Below, piece by piece: positions 22,934-35,068 of a stretch of DNA of 64,000 nt. Source of the DNA: Cannabis sativa (Eukaryota; Streptophyta; Magnoliopsida; Rosales; Cannabaceae). Numbering within the stretch: the first letter of the stretch is position 1; every line of letters starts with the position of its first letter. Location of the stretch: NCBI RefSeq assembly GCF_029168945.1, contig NC_083605.1, forward strand, positions 42,147,659 to 42,211,658. Reading direction: 5' to 3'. The notes beneath the pieces were generated by a model. It searched no databases, had not been told where the DNA came from, and saw only the letters and a program-made list of their open reading frames with translations. Made by a program: the position numbers and the translations under genes.

Positions 22934-24954
22934 TGACCAGTTACAAAATCAGCCTTGCTGTCCCGAGGATCGTACGCTCCAGGCCTAACCGCCCCGACAT
23001 GTACAATCTCATAAGCTCGCTCACGGTCTATCAGCTATAGCCTTGCCTTTACCTACACATAAACGTAAACTGTGAGTCGACAGACTCAGTAAGAAAAGCA
23101 TAATAATACTCATACATAATTCTAACTGCCGTGTCCAACACGATACTGAGTCCCGCTACTGCCATGTCCAACATGGTACTGAGCCACTACTGCCATGTCC
23201 AACATGGTACTGAGTTTTGAACGTTCACAGGGACGGTACTATTGACAAATATCCTCCTGATCGGTCGAACCGGTCATACTCCGGCTGCTGGTCATACTCC
23301 AGCCTGTACCGACGGGATAGGTCAATAGCACGGAACCACCAACCAAATGTCAGCCTGATCGGTCGAACCGGTCATACTCCGGCTGCTGGTCATACTCCAG
23401 CCTGTACCGACGTGACAGGGTTGGATGGTTCGAAGCCTATATACATAACTAATGTAATCTAGCAGGCTTCCTACATGCACGCTAAACATGTAATCTACAT
23501 ATGCATACTGTTATACTAATCTTACCTGGATTCCGAATTCAGGTGTGCCGGTCAACCTGACTGGAACTGAAGCTGAGCGGCGGATTACTGGCTCCTAAAC
23601 CATAAAAATCACAACGCTATAAGTGACACGCTAAATCACTTCCCGGGGACATAAACTAGGAACTAAAAGTTTCCCTATCGATAAAAAGCATGGCAATACC
23701 CCTTAAAACATAAAAACGAGGAAAACTAGGGTTTCTGAAAATTCCCCAACCGGTAGACCGGTTGCCCAACCGGAATTCCGGTTCTGGGAATTACTGGACC
23801 CTCATCCGGAATTCCGGTTGCACAACCGGAATTCCGGTTCCTCGCAGGAATTTTTCAAAAATTCCTAACTCAACCAAATCAAACCCAATTGGTTCCAAAC
23901 CTTCCAGACCTGCTCTAAATACCCCAAAGAACAAATCTAAGGCAACAAACTAACCCAGAAATCACAGAAACAAAAATCACCATTGGAGCTCAAGCTTTGA
24001 GTTCTAAACTCAAACTTGAGCAAATCTAAACAACATGCATACCAAGCAGCTTAATTCTACTTAAACATGCTTAAGATAGCTTCTGAAATCAAATAAAAAC
24101 ATCAACAACAACCCAGCAACAGATTCAATCAATTCTCTTTGAAAACTATATTTTAAGCTAAAAAAATTCCAACTTTGAGCAAAGGAATTAACATTCAATT
24201 CTAACAACCTAAATAATCACAAATCAACATACCTAAATCTCAGAAACAACAACAAGATTTCAGCAGCAACAAAATCAAAGATTCAAGCATGCATCACATT
24301 AAAACTCATCCAAAATTTCAAAGAACATGAAAAGAAGCTAGAGCAAGGTTTACCTTGTCTAGGATTACTTAGATCTTGCTAAAATAACTTGAATTCACCA
24401 AGAAAATCCAGTCCTAGCTGCTCCCTAAGCTTGGCCGAAAATGACAGGAAAGAAAGAGAGAGTTTCTTTTCAAAATTTCTATTTTCTACACTTAGTATAA
24501 TTTTGTAAAAATTGGAGGATAAAATAAATCCACTTATCTCAATTACTTCAGCCAATAAAATAAACCTTTATTTTTCCAAATAAACAAGTCACTAAAAACA
24601 AAAAGTCATTGGGGCAAAAAGACCATTTTGCCCCTCCATACTAAAATCACATAAAAATCACTAAAGGGGTATTTTTGGGACATTCTAAATTCCCGGCCAT
24701 TCTCGACATTCCCAATGTCTAAAACCCGTCCCCAAACTGCTAACATACTAAGTTGTGATTTCTACTGAGCCAAACGCCGAGTTCCAAAATACCGGGCACC
24801 AGAAATGCAAAATATGAAAACTACTGAATAACATAACCATGCATTTCTGAATTCCATAAATAACAATATAATAAATTATTTAAATAGCTATAAATAATTT
24901 CATAATTAATCACAATTAACTGATAATTTCCAAATTAACTAAGCGGGCTTTACA
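22934..24954 (-). mobile_element. Truncated 3' LTR of the minus gypsy element
   Basis: It starts abruptly inside the LTR at the sequence matching 30150 of the partner LTR and ends GGGCTTTACA at 24954. The palindrome cassette is at 23747-23840 and the hairpin/tandem block at about 23130-23415. Confidence 0.88.
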
Positions 24955-27900
24955 ACTATCCCCCCTTAAAAGGATTTCGTCCCCGAAATCTAACCTGAAT
25001 AACTCTGGATATTGAGCTCTCATATCTGACTCTAGCTCCCAGGTGGCTTCCTCCACCTTGCTGTTTCTCCAGAGAACCTTGACCAATGCTATGGTCTTAT
25101 TCCGAAGGACTTTATCCTTTCTATCCAGGATCTGCACTGGCTGTTCCTCATAAGTCATGTCTGGCTGTAGCTGGAGGCTCTCATAACTGAGTATATGAGA
25201 GGGGTCTGAAACGTATTTTCTCAACATCGAGACATGGAATACGTTGTGAACTGCTGATAAGGCTGGAGGCAATGCTAACCGATATGCCACTTGACCTATC
25301 TTCTCGAGAATCTCGAAAGGTCCTGTAAATCTAGGGCATAACTTGCCTCTTTTCCCGAAACGTTTAATCCCCTTCATCGGAGATACCCGTAAAAACACAT
25401 GTTCCCCTACTTGGAACTCAACATCTCTGCGTTTCGGATCTGCGTAACTCTTACGTCTTTCTGTGAGGCAAGCATTCTCGCTTTTATCTTCTCTATCGCC
25501 TCATTGGTCCGCTGAACTGACTCTGGACCTAGGTATTTCCTCTCCCCTGTCTCATCCCAGTGGATAGGGGATCTACACTTCCTACCGTACAACAGTTCAT
25601 AGGGAGCCATCCCTATCGTACTCTGATAACTGTTGTTGTACGAAAATTCTATCAACGGTAGATATTTATTCCATGTTCCTTCAAAGTCCATAACACAGGC
25701 TCTCAACATGTCCTCCAATATCTGAATCGTCCTTTCGGACTGACCATCTGTCTGAGGATGGAATGCTGTACTGAATTTCAGCTTTGTACCCATTGCCCGT
25801 TGCAAACTTTGCCAAAATTTGGAGGTGAATTTCGGATCCCTGTCCGAAACTATAGACTTCGGTACCCCGTGAAGTCTCACTATCTCTCTGACGTACGGTT
25901 ACGCAGGCGATCCACTGAAAATGTTGTTCTAACCGGCAGAAAATGAGCAGATTTCGTAAATCGGTCCACCACTACCCAGATGGAATCAAATAAACCCGTG
26001 GTCCGAGGTAACCCGACCACAAAATCCATCGTAATATCCTCCCATTTCCATTCTGGTAGGGTTAGAGGCTGCAACAACCCTGCTGGTCTCTGATGTTCAG
26101 CCTTAATCTGCTGACAAGTGAGGCATCTCGATACGAATTCTACCAAATTCTTCTTCATACCGCTCCACCAGAAGTACGGTTTCAAATCTTGGTACATCTT
26201 AGTGGTGCTGGGATGTAGAGAATATGGGGTAGAATGAGCCTCTTCAAAGATCTCATTTCTAAGTTCCACACTGTTCGGAACACAAACTCTGGCTTTATAC
26301 AATAGCATCCCATTGTCTGACACTGAAAAGTCCTTGGCTTGACCAGCCAACACCTCATCTCGGATCTTCACTAACTCCGGATCTGTCATCTGAGCGACTT
26401 TTATTCTTTCCAACAGATCAGATTGCAGCGTTAAGTTGTGAAGCTGACCTACCACAAACTCAATGCTGGATCTAACCATATCCTCTCGCTGGGCGAGGTG
26501 AGATCCGAACCATACTAGCTACTTGCCGGGACCACTTTACGCTCAGGGCATCGGCCACTACATTGGCTTTTCCGGGATGATAGAGGATCTCACAATCGTA
26601 GTCCTTCACTAGTTCCAACCAACGCCTTTGTCTCATGTTCAAATCTTTCTGAGTAAAGAAATACTTGAGACTTTTATGGTCGGTATAGATCTCACACTTC
26701 TCCCCCATACAGGTAATGCCGCCAAATCTTCAGTGCAAAAACCACTGCGGCCAATTCTAGATCATGAGTCGGGTATCGCTGTTCATAATCCTTTAACTGA
26801 CGAGGGGCATAAGCGATAACCCGGTCGGCTTGCATCAATACACACTCCAAACCCTGTTTGGATGCGTCACAGTAGACTACGAACTTCTCCTTGTCCGAAG
26901 GCAAAGCTAGCACCGGAGCGGTAATCAACCTCTGTTTTAGCTCCTGAAAACTAGCTTCACATTTATCTGACCAGATAAACCGCTGATTCTTCTTTGTAAG
27001 TTCGGTTAGGGGCATTGAAATTTTGGAGAACCCTTCCACGAACCTACGGTAGTACCCAGCTAAACCCAAGAAGCTTCTGATCTCTGTCACTGTCTTCAGT
27101 CTATGCCAATCCCTGACGGATTCAATCTTCCCAGGATCCACCTTGATCCCATCTTTGCTCACAATGTGCCCTAGGAAGGACACCTGAGATAGCCAGAACT
27201 CACATTTCTTGAACTTGGCATAAAGCTTATGTTCCCAAAGCCGTTGCAGTACCATCTGAAGATGTAACTCATGCTCCTCTTCTGACTGAGAGTACACGAG
27301 GATGTCGTCGATAAACACAATCACACAGATATCGAGGAAATCCTTGAATACTCTATTCATCAGGTCCATGAATGCTGCAGGAGCATTGGTTAGTCCGAAT
27401 GAGATAACCAGAAACTCGTAGTGTCCATACCTAGTGCGGAAAGCTGTCTTTGGAATGTCCTCCTCTCGGATCCTCAACGGATGATAACCCGAACGGAGAT
27501 CAATCTTAGAAAAGACCGTCTTCCCCTGAAGCTGATCGAATAAGTCATCGATCCTAGGTAATGGATATTTATTCTTCACCGTCAGCTTGTTCAGTTCCCT
27601 GTAGTCGATGCACATCCTCATAGATCCATCCTTCTTCTTGACGAATAAAACCGGGGCTCCCCAGGGTGACACACTGGGCCGAATGAACCCTATGTCAAGC
27701 AACCCTTGGAGCTGAATCTTTAATTCCTTAAGTTCAGCTGGAGCCATTCTATATGGGGCTTTGGAAACTGGTTCCACCCCTGGTGCCAAGTCAATCACGA
27801 AATCAATCTCCCGCTGAGGTGGTAACCCTGGAAGTTCTTCGGGAAAAACATCCAAAAATTCCCGAACCACTCTGATGTCCTCTAGCCGAATGGTATCTGG

Positions 27901-28512
27901 CCGAGTGGTGTCCACCACCACGGCCAAAAACCCTAAGCAACCGCCGTGCAACAATTCTCTCACTGACATAGCCGAGATCACCGGGATCCGAGATCCCTGA
28001 ACCGAACCAACAAATACAAATGGTTCTTCACTTTCCAGTTGGAAGACCACCATCTTCCTTTTACAATCAATGCTCGCCGAATATTTAGATAGGAAATCCA
28101 TTCCTAAAATAATATCGAATTCGACTAAACTCATCTCTATCAGATCAGCACTTAACTCTCTACCATCTATCCTCATCGGCATAGACCTAATCCACCTATC
28201 GGAGATAACCAATTCTCCGCCAGGTAACAGGGTTCCAAACCCTGATTCATATCTATCATAGGGTCTACCCAATTCACTAAAGACCCTGGCCGCCACATAA
28301 GAATGTGTAGCCCCAGAATCAAACAGCACTGAATATAGCGAGTTGTTAATAGAAAGCAGACCTGTGACAACTGATGGGCTGCCATCTGCATCAGCCTGCG
28401 TGATAGCGAACACCCTGGCTGGAGTGGGTATCGCTGGAGCTCTCGGTGCCTCTGGTCGGAGCTGGGGACAATCCCTCTTGAAGTGTCCGGGCATGCCACA
28501 ATGAAAGCATCC
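24916..28512 (-). pseudogene. pol: gypsy pol, broken (PR-RT-RH-IN-chromodomain-like)
   Basis: Reading on the minus strand, the end of the gag zinc knuckle ([10 protein letters not shown]) comes first. It is followed by protease [12 protein letters not shown] with intact DSG (about 28320), then RT with [19 protein letters not shown] and [10 protein letters not shown] (about 27320-27292), RNase H with [13 protein letters not shown] (about 26880-26840), and integrase with [47 protein letters not shown] and [11 protein letters not shown] (about 25730). A GPF module and [19 protein letters not shown] close it. A 600-codon frame spans 28494-26692. Frame changes follow near 26700, 26475, 25880 and 25400. 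The polypurine tract has six G instead of seven, so the normal stop is missed and the frame reads into the LTR to 24916. Confidence 0.9.
24955..24969 (-). other. Polypurine tract of the minus gypsy element
   Basis: The minus strand reads TTTAAGGGGGGATAGT-like sequence next to the 3' LTR. The G run is one base shorter than in the copies at 19349 and 57825. Confidence 0.8.
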
Positions 28513-29638
28513 CTAACCTTTGCACTCACCCCGATGGTGCCTCTTGCAGCTAGGGCACTCGGGATAGGAGAAGCGGGTCTCAGTACCACCTGGACGACTC
28601 CCTCTGTTCTGGTTCCCCCGGAACCTCTTGTTCTGACTCGAGCCACCGGAAGCAGTGGGTGCTCTCTTCCTCTGATCAATGGCCGAACCACTACTCCCCC
28701 TGCTATAGCCTGATGCAGGAGGGGTAGGAGCTCCGCCACTCACCGGAGTACTGGCTGATTCTGACATACACCCCACTGCGCCCTCAGCTCGCAGTGCCTT
28801 CTCCACCATCTGAGCATAGGTGGTGTTGTCGTCTGTGGTGATCATCAAGTCATGCCTGATCTTGGCATTCAACCAGTCCAGATACTTCTCCTTCTTGCTG
28901 AAGTCGGTCGGTGCAATTCCCGAGGCTAACCTCGCCAACCGATCAAACTGAGTAGTATACTCAGTGACGCTCATGTTCTCACGCTGGGTCAGGTGAGCGA
29001 ACTCTTTCCTCGTGGCGCTTCTGACCGCCTCATTGTAATACTTTGCATTGAAGAGTTCCTGGAACCTTTCCCAGGTCATGGTGGTGACGTCATGGATCTG
29101 AGACACCATGTCCCACCAGACCAACGCGTCCTCCTGGAACTGAAACGTGGCGCACACCACTCTGTCGTTACCGGTGACACCCATGAAATTCAGAATCTTG
29201 GTGATCACCGTCAGCCATTGCTCGGCTTTCATTACGTCCGGACCTCCCAGGAAAACCGGAGGTGCTTGCTTCCGGAACCGCTCATACAGAGGTTCCAATC
29301 TATGGGCCGCCACTACTATCTCGGCCTGGGCAGCAGGGGCAGGTGCCACTGGAACTATGGGCACCGGAACTGCAGGAGGACCCTGCTGTCTCAACCTCTG
29401 AATCTCGAGGTCTTGTTCTTCTATTCGGGCTTGCATCTCCGCAAACCGTAACTCCCGGTCCGAGGCTCCACGATCGGCAGGGAGCTGGATGCTGTGGTGG
29501 GTTCTCATCACCCTGACCACGAGCCCTGCCTCGGGGACCTCAACCGCGGCCCCTAGCAGGTGGGGGAAACTGAGCTCCCTGTCCTTGATTCGACCCTACG
29601 GAGTTGCCCTGACTCCTTGTAGTCCGCCTGGCGTCCAT
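28513..29638 (-). pseudogene. gag: gypsy gag, broken
   Basis: The start codon at 29638 begins the same MDARR N-terminus as at 14691. A frameshift follows about 100 bases in, and the rest of gag is open from 29520 to a TAG at 28513-28515. Visible are the coiled segment ELRFAEMQARIEEQDLEIQ, a Pro/Val-rich linker, the capsid (retrotransposon gag) domain with VWWDMVSQIHDVTTMTWERF and RENMSVTEYTTQFDRLARLA, and an Arg/Gly-rich tail. The TAG falls just before the zinc knuckle ([15 protein letters not shown]), whose sequence continues in the same frame, so a single nonsense change separates gag from protease here. No normal gag-pol frameshift is evident; the family appears to use one long frame. Confidence 0.88.
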
Positions 29639-29910
29639 CTGATTAGAACCGCCTGCGAAACCAAGAGTTGGCATATCAGGTCGTATTCAAGGAGAGCTTA
29701 CTAATGCCGCTTAATTTGGAAATTAAAAACGAAACATGCGCCTATTCTAGTACCAGGCTACTAACATGCTTACTAACAGGCTTTTCTTTTCTTTTTTTAT
29801 AACTGAATAAAATAAACTACTAAAGCAATAAAGGCTTACTGAACCGTGAACCGAGCTAACCGCTGATGATGATTGTACATGTCGTGACGATCTTCGGAAG
29901 ACAACCTGGC

Positions 29911-29923
29911 GGCTCTGATACCA
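29911..29923 (-). other. Primer binding site of the minus gypsy element
   Basis: The plus strand GGCTCTGATACCA is the reverse complement of TGGTATCAGAGCC. It lies three bases from the 5' LTR and is of the iMet type. Confidence 0.92.
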
Positions 29924-29926
29924 AAT

Positions 29927-32173
29927 TGTAACACCCTAACTACCTTAGGCGTATTACGTGATTTTTAAACGTACTGTGTAGCTCGTTGCTAATCAACGAG
30001 GTTTATGGAAAAACGTGATTAATTAAAATTTTGCTTTTTAATTGAACTTATAAAACAGTATTACAAAAGACTCGGGATCCCGATTATAAAAATATTTACA
30101 AAAAGTTTAACTGTTTAACTGTTACATAAAATAAAGGTCGTCTAACGACCAGTTACAAAATCAGCCTTGCTGTCCCGAGGATCGTACGCTCCAGGCCTAA
30201 CCGCCCCGACATGTACAATCTCATAAGGTCGCTCACGGTCCATCAGCTATAGCCTTGCCTTTACTTACACATAAACGTAAACTGTGAGTCGACAGACTCA
30301 GTAAGAAAAGCATAATAATACTCATACATAATTCTAACTGCCGTGTCCAACACGATGCGAGTCCCGCTCTTGCCATGTCCAACATGGTGCGAGCCACTTC
30401 TTGCCATGTCCAACATGGTACTGAGTTTTGAACGTTCACAGGGACGGTACTATTGACAAATATCCTCCTGATCGGTCGAACCGGTCATACTCCGGCTGCT
30501 GGTCATACTCCAGCCTGTACCGACGGGATAGGTCAATAGCACGGAACCACCAACCAAATGTCAGCCTGATCGGTCGAACCGGTCATACTCCGGCTGCTGG
30601 TCATACTCCAGCCTGTACCGACGTGACAGGGTTGGATGGTTCGAAGCCTATATACATAACTAATGTAATCTAGCAGGCTTCCTACATGCACGCTAAACAT
30701 GTAATCTACATATGCATACTGTTATACTAATCTTACCTGGATTCCGAATTCAGGTGTGCCGGTCAACCTGACTGGAACTGAAGCTGAGCGGCGGATTACT
30801 GGCTCCTAAACCATAAAAATCACAACGCTATAAGTGACACGCTAAATCACTTCCCGGGGACTTAAACTAGGAACTAAAAGTTTCCCTATCGATAAAAAGC
30901 ATGGCAATACCCCCTAAAACATAAAAACGAGGAAAACTAGGGTTTCTGAAAATTCCCCAACCGGTAGACCGGTTGCCCAACCGGAATTCCGGTTCTGGGA
31001 ATTACTGGACCCTCATCCGGAATTCCGGTTGCACAACCGGAATTCCGGTTCCTCGCAGGAATTTTTTCAAAAATTCCTAACTCAACCAAATCAAACCCAA
31101 TTGGTTCCAAACCTTCCAGACCTGCTCTAAATACCCCAAAGAACAAATCTAAGGCAACAAACTAACCCAGAAATCACAGAAACAAAAATCACCATTGGAG
31201 CTCAAGCTGTGAGTTCTAAACTCAAACTTGAGCAAATCTAAACAACATGCATACCAAGCAGCTTAATTCTACTTAAACATGCTTAAGATAGCTTCTGAAA
31301 TCAAATAAAAACATCAACAACAACCCAGCAACAGATTCAATCAATTCTCTTTGAAAACCATATTTTAAGCTAAAAAAATTCCAACTTTGAGCAAAGCAAT
31401 TAACATTCAATTCTAACAACCTAAATAATCACAAATCAACATACCTAAATCTCAGAAACAACAACAAGATTTCAGAAGCAACAAAATCAAAGATTCAAGC
31501 ATGCATCACATTAAAACTCATCCAAAATTTCAAAGAACATGAAAAGAAGCTAGAGCAAGGTTTACCTTGTCTAGGATTACTTAGATCTTGCTAAAATAAC
31601 TTGAATTCACCAAGAAAATCCAGCCCTAGCTGCTCCCTAAGCTTGGCCAAAAATGACAGGAAAGAAAGAGAGAGTTTCTTTTCAAAATTTCTATTTTCTA
31701 CACTTAGTATAATTTTGTAAAAATTGGAGGATAAAATAAAGCCACTTATCTCAATTACTTCAGCCAATAAAATAAACAAATAACCTTTATTTTTCCAAAT
31801 AAACAAGTCACTAAAAACAAAAAGTCATTGGGGCGAAAAGATCATTTTGCCCCTCCATACTAAAATCACATAAAAATCACTAAAGGGGTATTTTTGGGAC
31901 ATTCTAAATTCCCGGCCATTCCCGACATTCCCAATGTCTAAAACCCGTCCCCAAACTGCTAACATACTAAGTTGTGATTTCTACTGAGCCAAACGCCGAG
32001 TTCCAAAATACCGGGCACCGAAAATGCAAAATATGAAAACTACTGAATAACATAACCATGCATTTCTGAATTCCATAAATAACAGTATAATAAATTATTT
32101 AAATAGCTATAAATAATTTCATAATTAATCACAATTAACTGATAATTTCCAAATTAACTAAGCGGGCTTTACA
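29927..32173 (-). mobile_element. 5' LTR of the minus gypsy element
   Basis: This complete LTR of 2247 bp runs from TGTAACACCC to GGGCTTTACA. It carries the hairpin/tandem block (about 30340-30630), the donor-like CAG/GTAAG (minus strand, 30737/30736) and the palindrome cassette (30958-31052). Confidence 0.93.
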
Positions 32174-33164
32174 AAAAGGGTAACTGTATGTAAAGGATCC
32201 TTAGACACCTCGACTTCCCGCCTTCAAAACAAATATGGGAAATCAAAATAATCGAGTGCAACCGTCAGCCGTGGAGAGAGAAATTCAGATTTTCAAAATA
32301 TTAATTGTCAGAGCATTAATTAGTCGAAAATCGAAGGGACGCCCAGTCAGCTTCACATCGAGTCTCAAACGGTCATGCTCGACACGTGTCCCCTTAACAA
32401 GGAAGAGCCAGCTCGGAATAAGTCTATACGCAACCTCGGAGGTCCCGCACAGACTTGGGGGGAAAATTTTATCCCAAAATTGGCACTCTGACGTGGCATC
32501 ACAAGAATAGTGACACGTGGCATCAACTTAGAGCACCTGGTCGGATGAGCATGTCGAGCAGGATGCCTCGCTGGCATATCCATGATGGAATACTTAACGA
32601 GTCGTGCAGAATGAGCAATACTTAGCGAATTCAACCAAGCACTTCGTGAGTCACAAGCTCAATCCCTATAACTCAGGGATCAACTTGCGTGGATGTAGCA
32701 TACACACGATTCCACTATCGGTGTATATAGCCTCAATCCCACGATCCTAGCATTCAACAATGATCACACGATCTTTGTGTTTATGCGCTTTGTAACGAGA
32801 GAGGAAACTCTTCCTCCTCAAGTTTCTTGCCCTATAAATAGTGAGGAAAATTCACTGGGCAAGGGGGACGAAAACTGTAAAACAGAGATCACATGTCGAA
32901 ACGCTATAAGCTAAGGCTATCTAAGAATTATATATTCAGAGATACTATTGTAAGAGCTATAAGAAAAGGAATCTCCTTCCCTATTCTTAAGTCAATACAA
33001 CTAACGAGGATTAGGCTATTATCGAACTTCTCGGGGCTAAACCTCTATAAAATTTCTGTGTCTTCTAATTATTATTATTTGCTTTATTACGTATTCTTAC
33101 TACGACACATCGTTTATCGCTTATCAAAAAGACTCATTGTCGTTGGCTAAAAGCGAAGTCAACA
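32174..33164 (+). mobile_element. LTR fragment of a further retrotransposon
   Basis: This block of about 1 kb lies between the minus gypsy element and the resumption of copia C. It has a TATA box (32832-32841) followed by a leader-like stretch, and it ends GTCAACA, immediately followed by CACAT. The same CACAT occurs at 22929-22933, directly before TG. This suggests an LTR (TG...CA) inserted at CACAT that was then interrupted by the gypsy element and lost its left part. I find no coding sequence. The family is unknown. Confidence 0.55.
32832..32841 (+). promoter_or_regulatory. TATA box in unknown LTR fragment
   Basis: CTATAAATAG is positioned about 320 bp before the CA end of the LTR fragment. 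Confidence 0.55.
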
Positions 33165-33198
33165 CACATTTTGTTTTATATTAGTGCAAGTGGGAGTT
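33165..33198 (+). other. 3' end of copia C internal region with polypurine tract
   Basis: The sequence CACATTTTGTTTTATATTAG then GCAAGTGGGAGTT abuts the 3' LTR. The same PPT lies at 51893-51904 and, in reverse, at 61731-61745. Confidence 0.85.
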
Positions 33199-35068
33199 TG
33201 TTAGGTTTTGTGCCCTAAATAAAACTCATTTCAATATAATCAGATTTACTTAATAATAAAGATCAGAAATAACATTTTTATGTTGCATGGTTCACATGAT
33301 TTATTTCTTGATTATATGCATATAATGTATGAATTCTATTTAAGTGCAGAGCATATGAATTTGTTAAATGATTATAGTGTTGTCCGCACAGTGGAATATA
33401 ATCTTAATTATATGTCCGAAAGTTTATTCCCTGATTTGTCAGTTTGCTGGATTTAGACTGGCATGATATAATCAGCGATAGGTATTCTTACATCTTGGAT
33501 AAGTGTTATGTCCTTTCTAGGGCATTGGCAAAGTTTACCAGTATCGGATGTACGGAGTATACATCGGAAGGGAACGATATTGAACTTTGATTAGATGTGT
33601 TAAAATTTACCGTAACATCTATTCTATTCAATATCACCTGTTGATCCTAGATCAAATGATCTTAATCCTGATATGGTTAGGTTCGATCTCAAAAGTATTA
33701 TACATGTTCTTTGATTTGTTAGTTAAGCCTACTTTTACGTCAGGGTGATACGTACATTTTGGGAACATGATAGTATAATTGAGTGGGAGTGGTAACATAA
33801 ATATGGAGTCTATAACTTCTATAGGAATTTAGAAGTGAAACGATGATATCCTTCGAGCTTGGCTAAACAGAGATAAATGGTTGAGATCTCATTTCACTTC
33901 GCTGAAATATCATTTATACGGAGCTAAGTGTTTTAAGGGTAAAATACATTGAAGGTGTAACAGTAATTTAGTGCCTATTCAATGTAGATCATCTATTAGA
34001 GGGTCATTGATCAAATTAGGATTATAACAATGGATAATTAATAGCGTATCTATATCGTAGAACATATAGAGCGTTCTATATGACTGAGAGTGCAATTCCA
34101 AGTTCTAAGTGTGGATTCAATAAGGAATTAAGAAGTTAGGGAATTTACTTGCTAAATTCGGTTCGACTTATTGGAAGCTCGATTATATAGGCCCATGGTC
34201 CCCATACTAGTTGAGACCATACTGCTTGTAAGACTCAATTAATTGATTTTAATTAATCAATCATAATTCTAAAGTTAGACTATGTCTACTTTATGAGTTT
34301 TCACTAAGCAAGGGAAAAATTGTGAACAAAAGAGATTCTAGGTTTTATTTATTAATTAAGACACTTTATATGTCTAAATTAATCAATATATTAAATGAAA
34401 ATATTATTTAATAATTAATTTTTAGTTATTAAGTAATTTGAATTGGCATTTAAATGGTTGAATTGAAAAATTGGCGTTTTTGAGAAAATGAGATGCAGAA
34501 ATGACAAAATGGAAAAATTGCAAATTGAGGCCCATTATCCATATCATGGCCGGCCACTATGCAAGTATTTTACCATTTATATTTTCATTATTTTAATGCC
34601 ATACAATTCTAACCTAAACCTAGATGGCTTTCTATAAATAGAAAGTGATGGCTTCAGGAAACTAATATATGCATCTTATTCTTTTCAGAGAAAGACCTAA
34701 GCGCCAACTCTTCTTCTCTTTTCTTCTCTTCATTTTCAAAATTCCCTAGTGATAGAGTAGTTCCCACACACATCAAGTGGTATCTCAATCATAGTGTGGA
34801 AGATTGTGTAGAATCCAATCAACGAGAAGGAGAATCAGCATCAAAGAAGGAGAGAAAGAGATCCAGGTTCAGATCTTGATTATGTTCTGCTACAGAAAGG
34901 AATCAAGGGCTAGAGATCTGAACGCAAGGAGTCATTATATTCCGCTGCACCCAATGTAAGGTTTCCTAAACTTTATATGTGTTTATTTAATTGTTTTAGA
35001 ATTCATATTAGGATGTTAATGAAACATACATGGTACTAAATCTAGATCCTGGTAAAATATTTCCAACA
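33199..35068 (+). mobile_element. 3' LTR of copia element C
   Basis: This 1870-bp LTR begins TGTTAGGTTTTGTGCCC (TGTTGGGTTTTATGCCC in most copies) and ends TTTCCAACA. It is the most diverged copia LTR here, consistent with element C being one of the older insertions. Confidence 0.9.
34632..34641 (+). promoter_or_regulatory. TATA box of copia LTR (C, 3')
   Basis: CTATAAATAG is in the conserved LTR context, followed by GAAAGTGATGGCTTCAGG. Confidence 0.6.

Larger units (their letters stand above)
22934..32173 (-). mobile_element. Ty3/gypsy chromovirus, near full length (minus)
   Basis: This is a second gypsy copy of the same family in reverse orientation. The 5' LTR is 29927-32173, the primer site 29911-29923, gag-pol 24916-29638, and the 3' LTR 22934-24954. 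The 3' LTR is truncated, lacking about 225 bp of its outer end. The two LTRs are almost identical where both exist, so insertion was recent. No direct target duplication flanks it, because the left end is lost. The larger block 22934-33164 is flanked by CACAT. Confidence 0.92.
5417..35068 (+). mobile_element. Ty1-copia element C, heavily interrupted
   Basis: This element is assembled from its parts: a truncated 5' LTR (5417-5855), a primer site (5857-5870), internal segments 5856-6192, 8418-12165, 21606-22933 and 33165-33198, and a 3' LTR (33199-35068). The gaps are later insertions at 6193-8417 (solo gypsy LTR), 12166-21605 (full gypsy) and 22934-33164 (composite). The start of its 5' LTR lies left of the window because element B inserted into it. 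Once the insertions are removed, the internal segments line up in order with element A (43606-51904). The right flank begins AAGTG. Confidence 0.85.

Noticed and set aside
32893..33150. 85-codon frame in the LTR fragment 32174-33164
   Set aside because: Low-complexity composition, located in a presumed LTR leader, no homology recognised.
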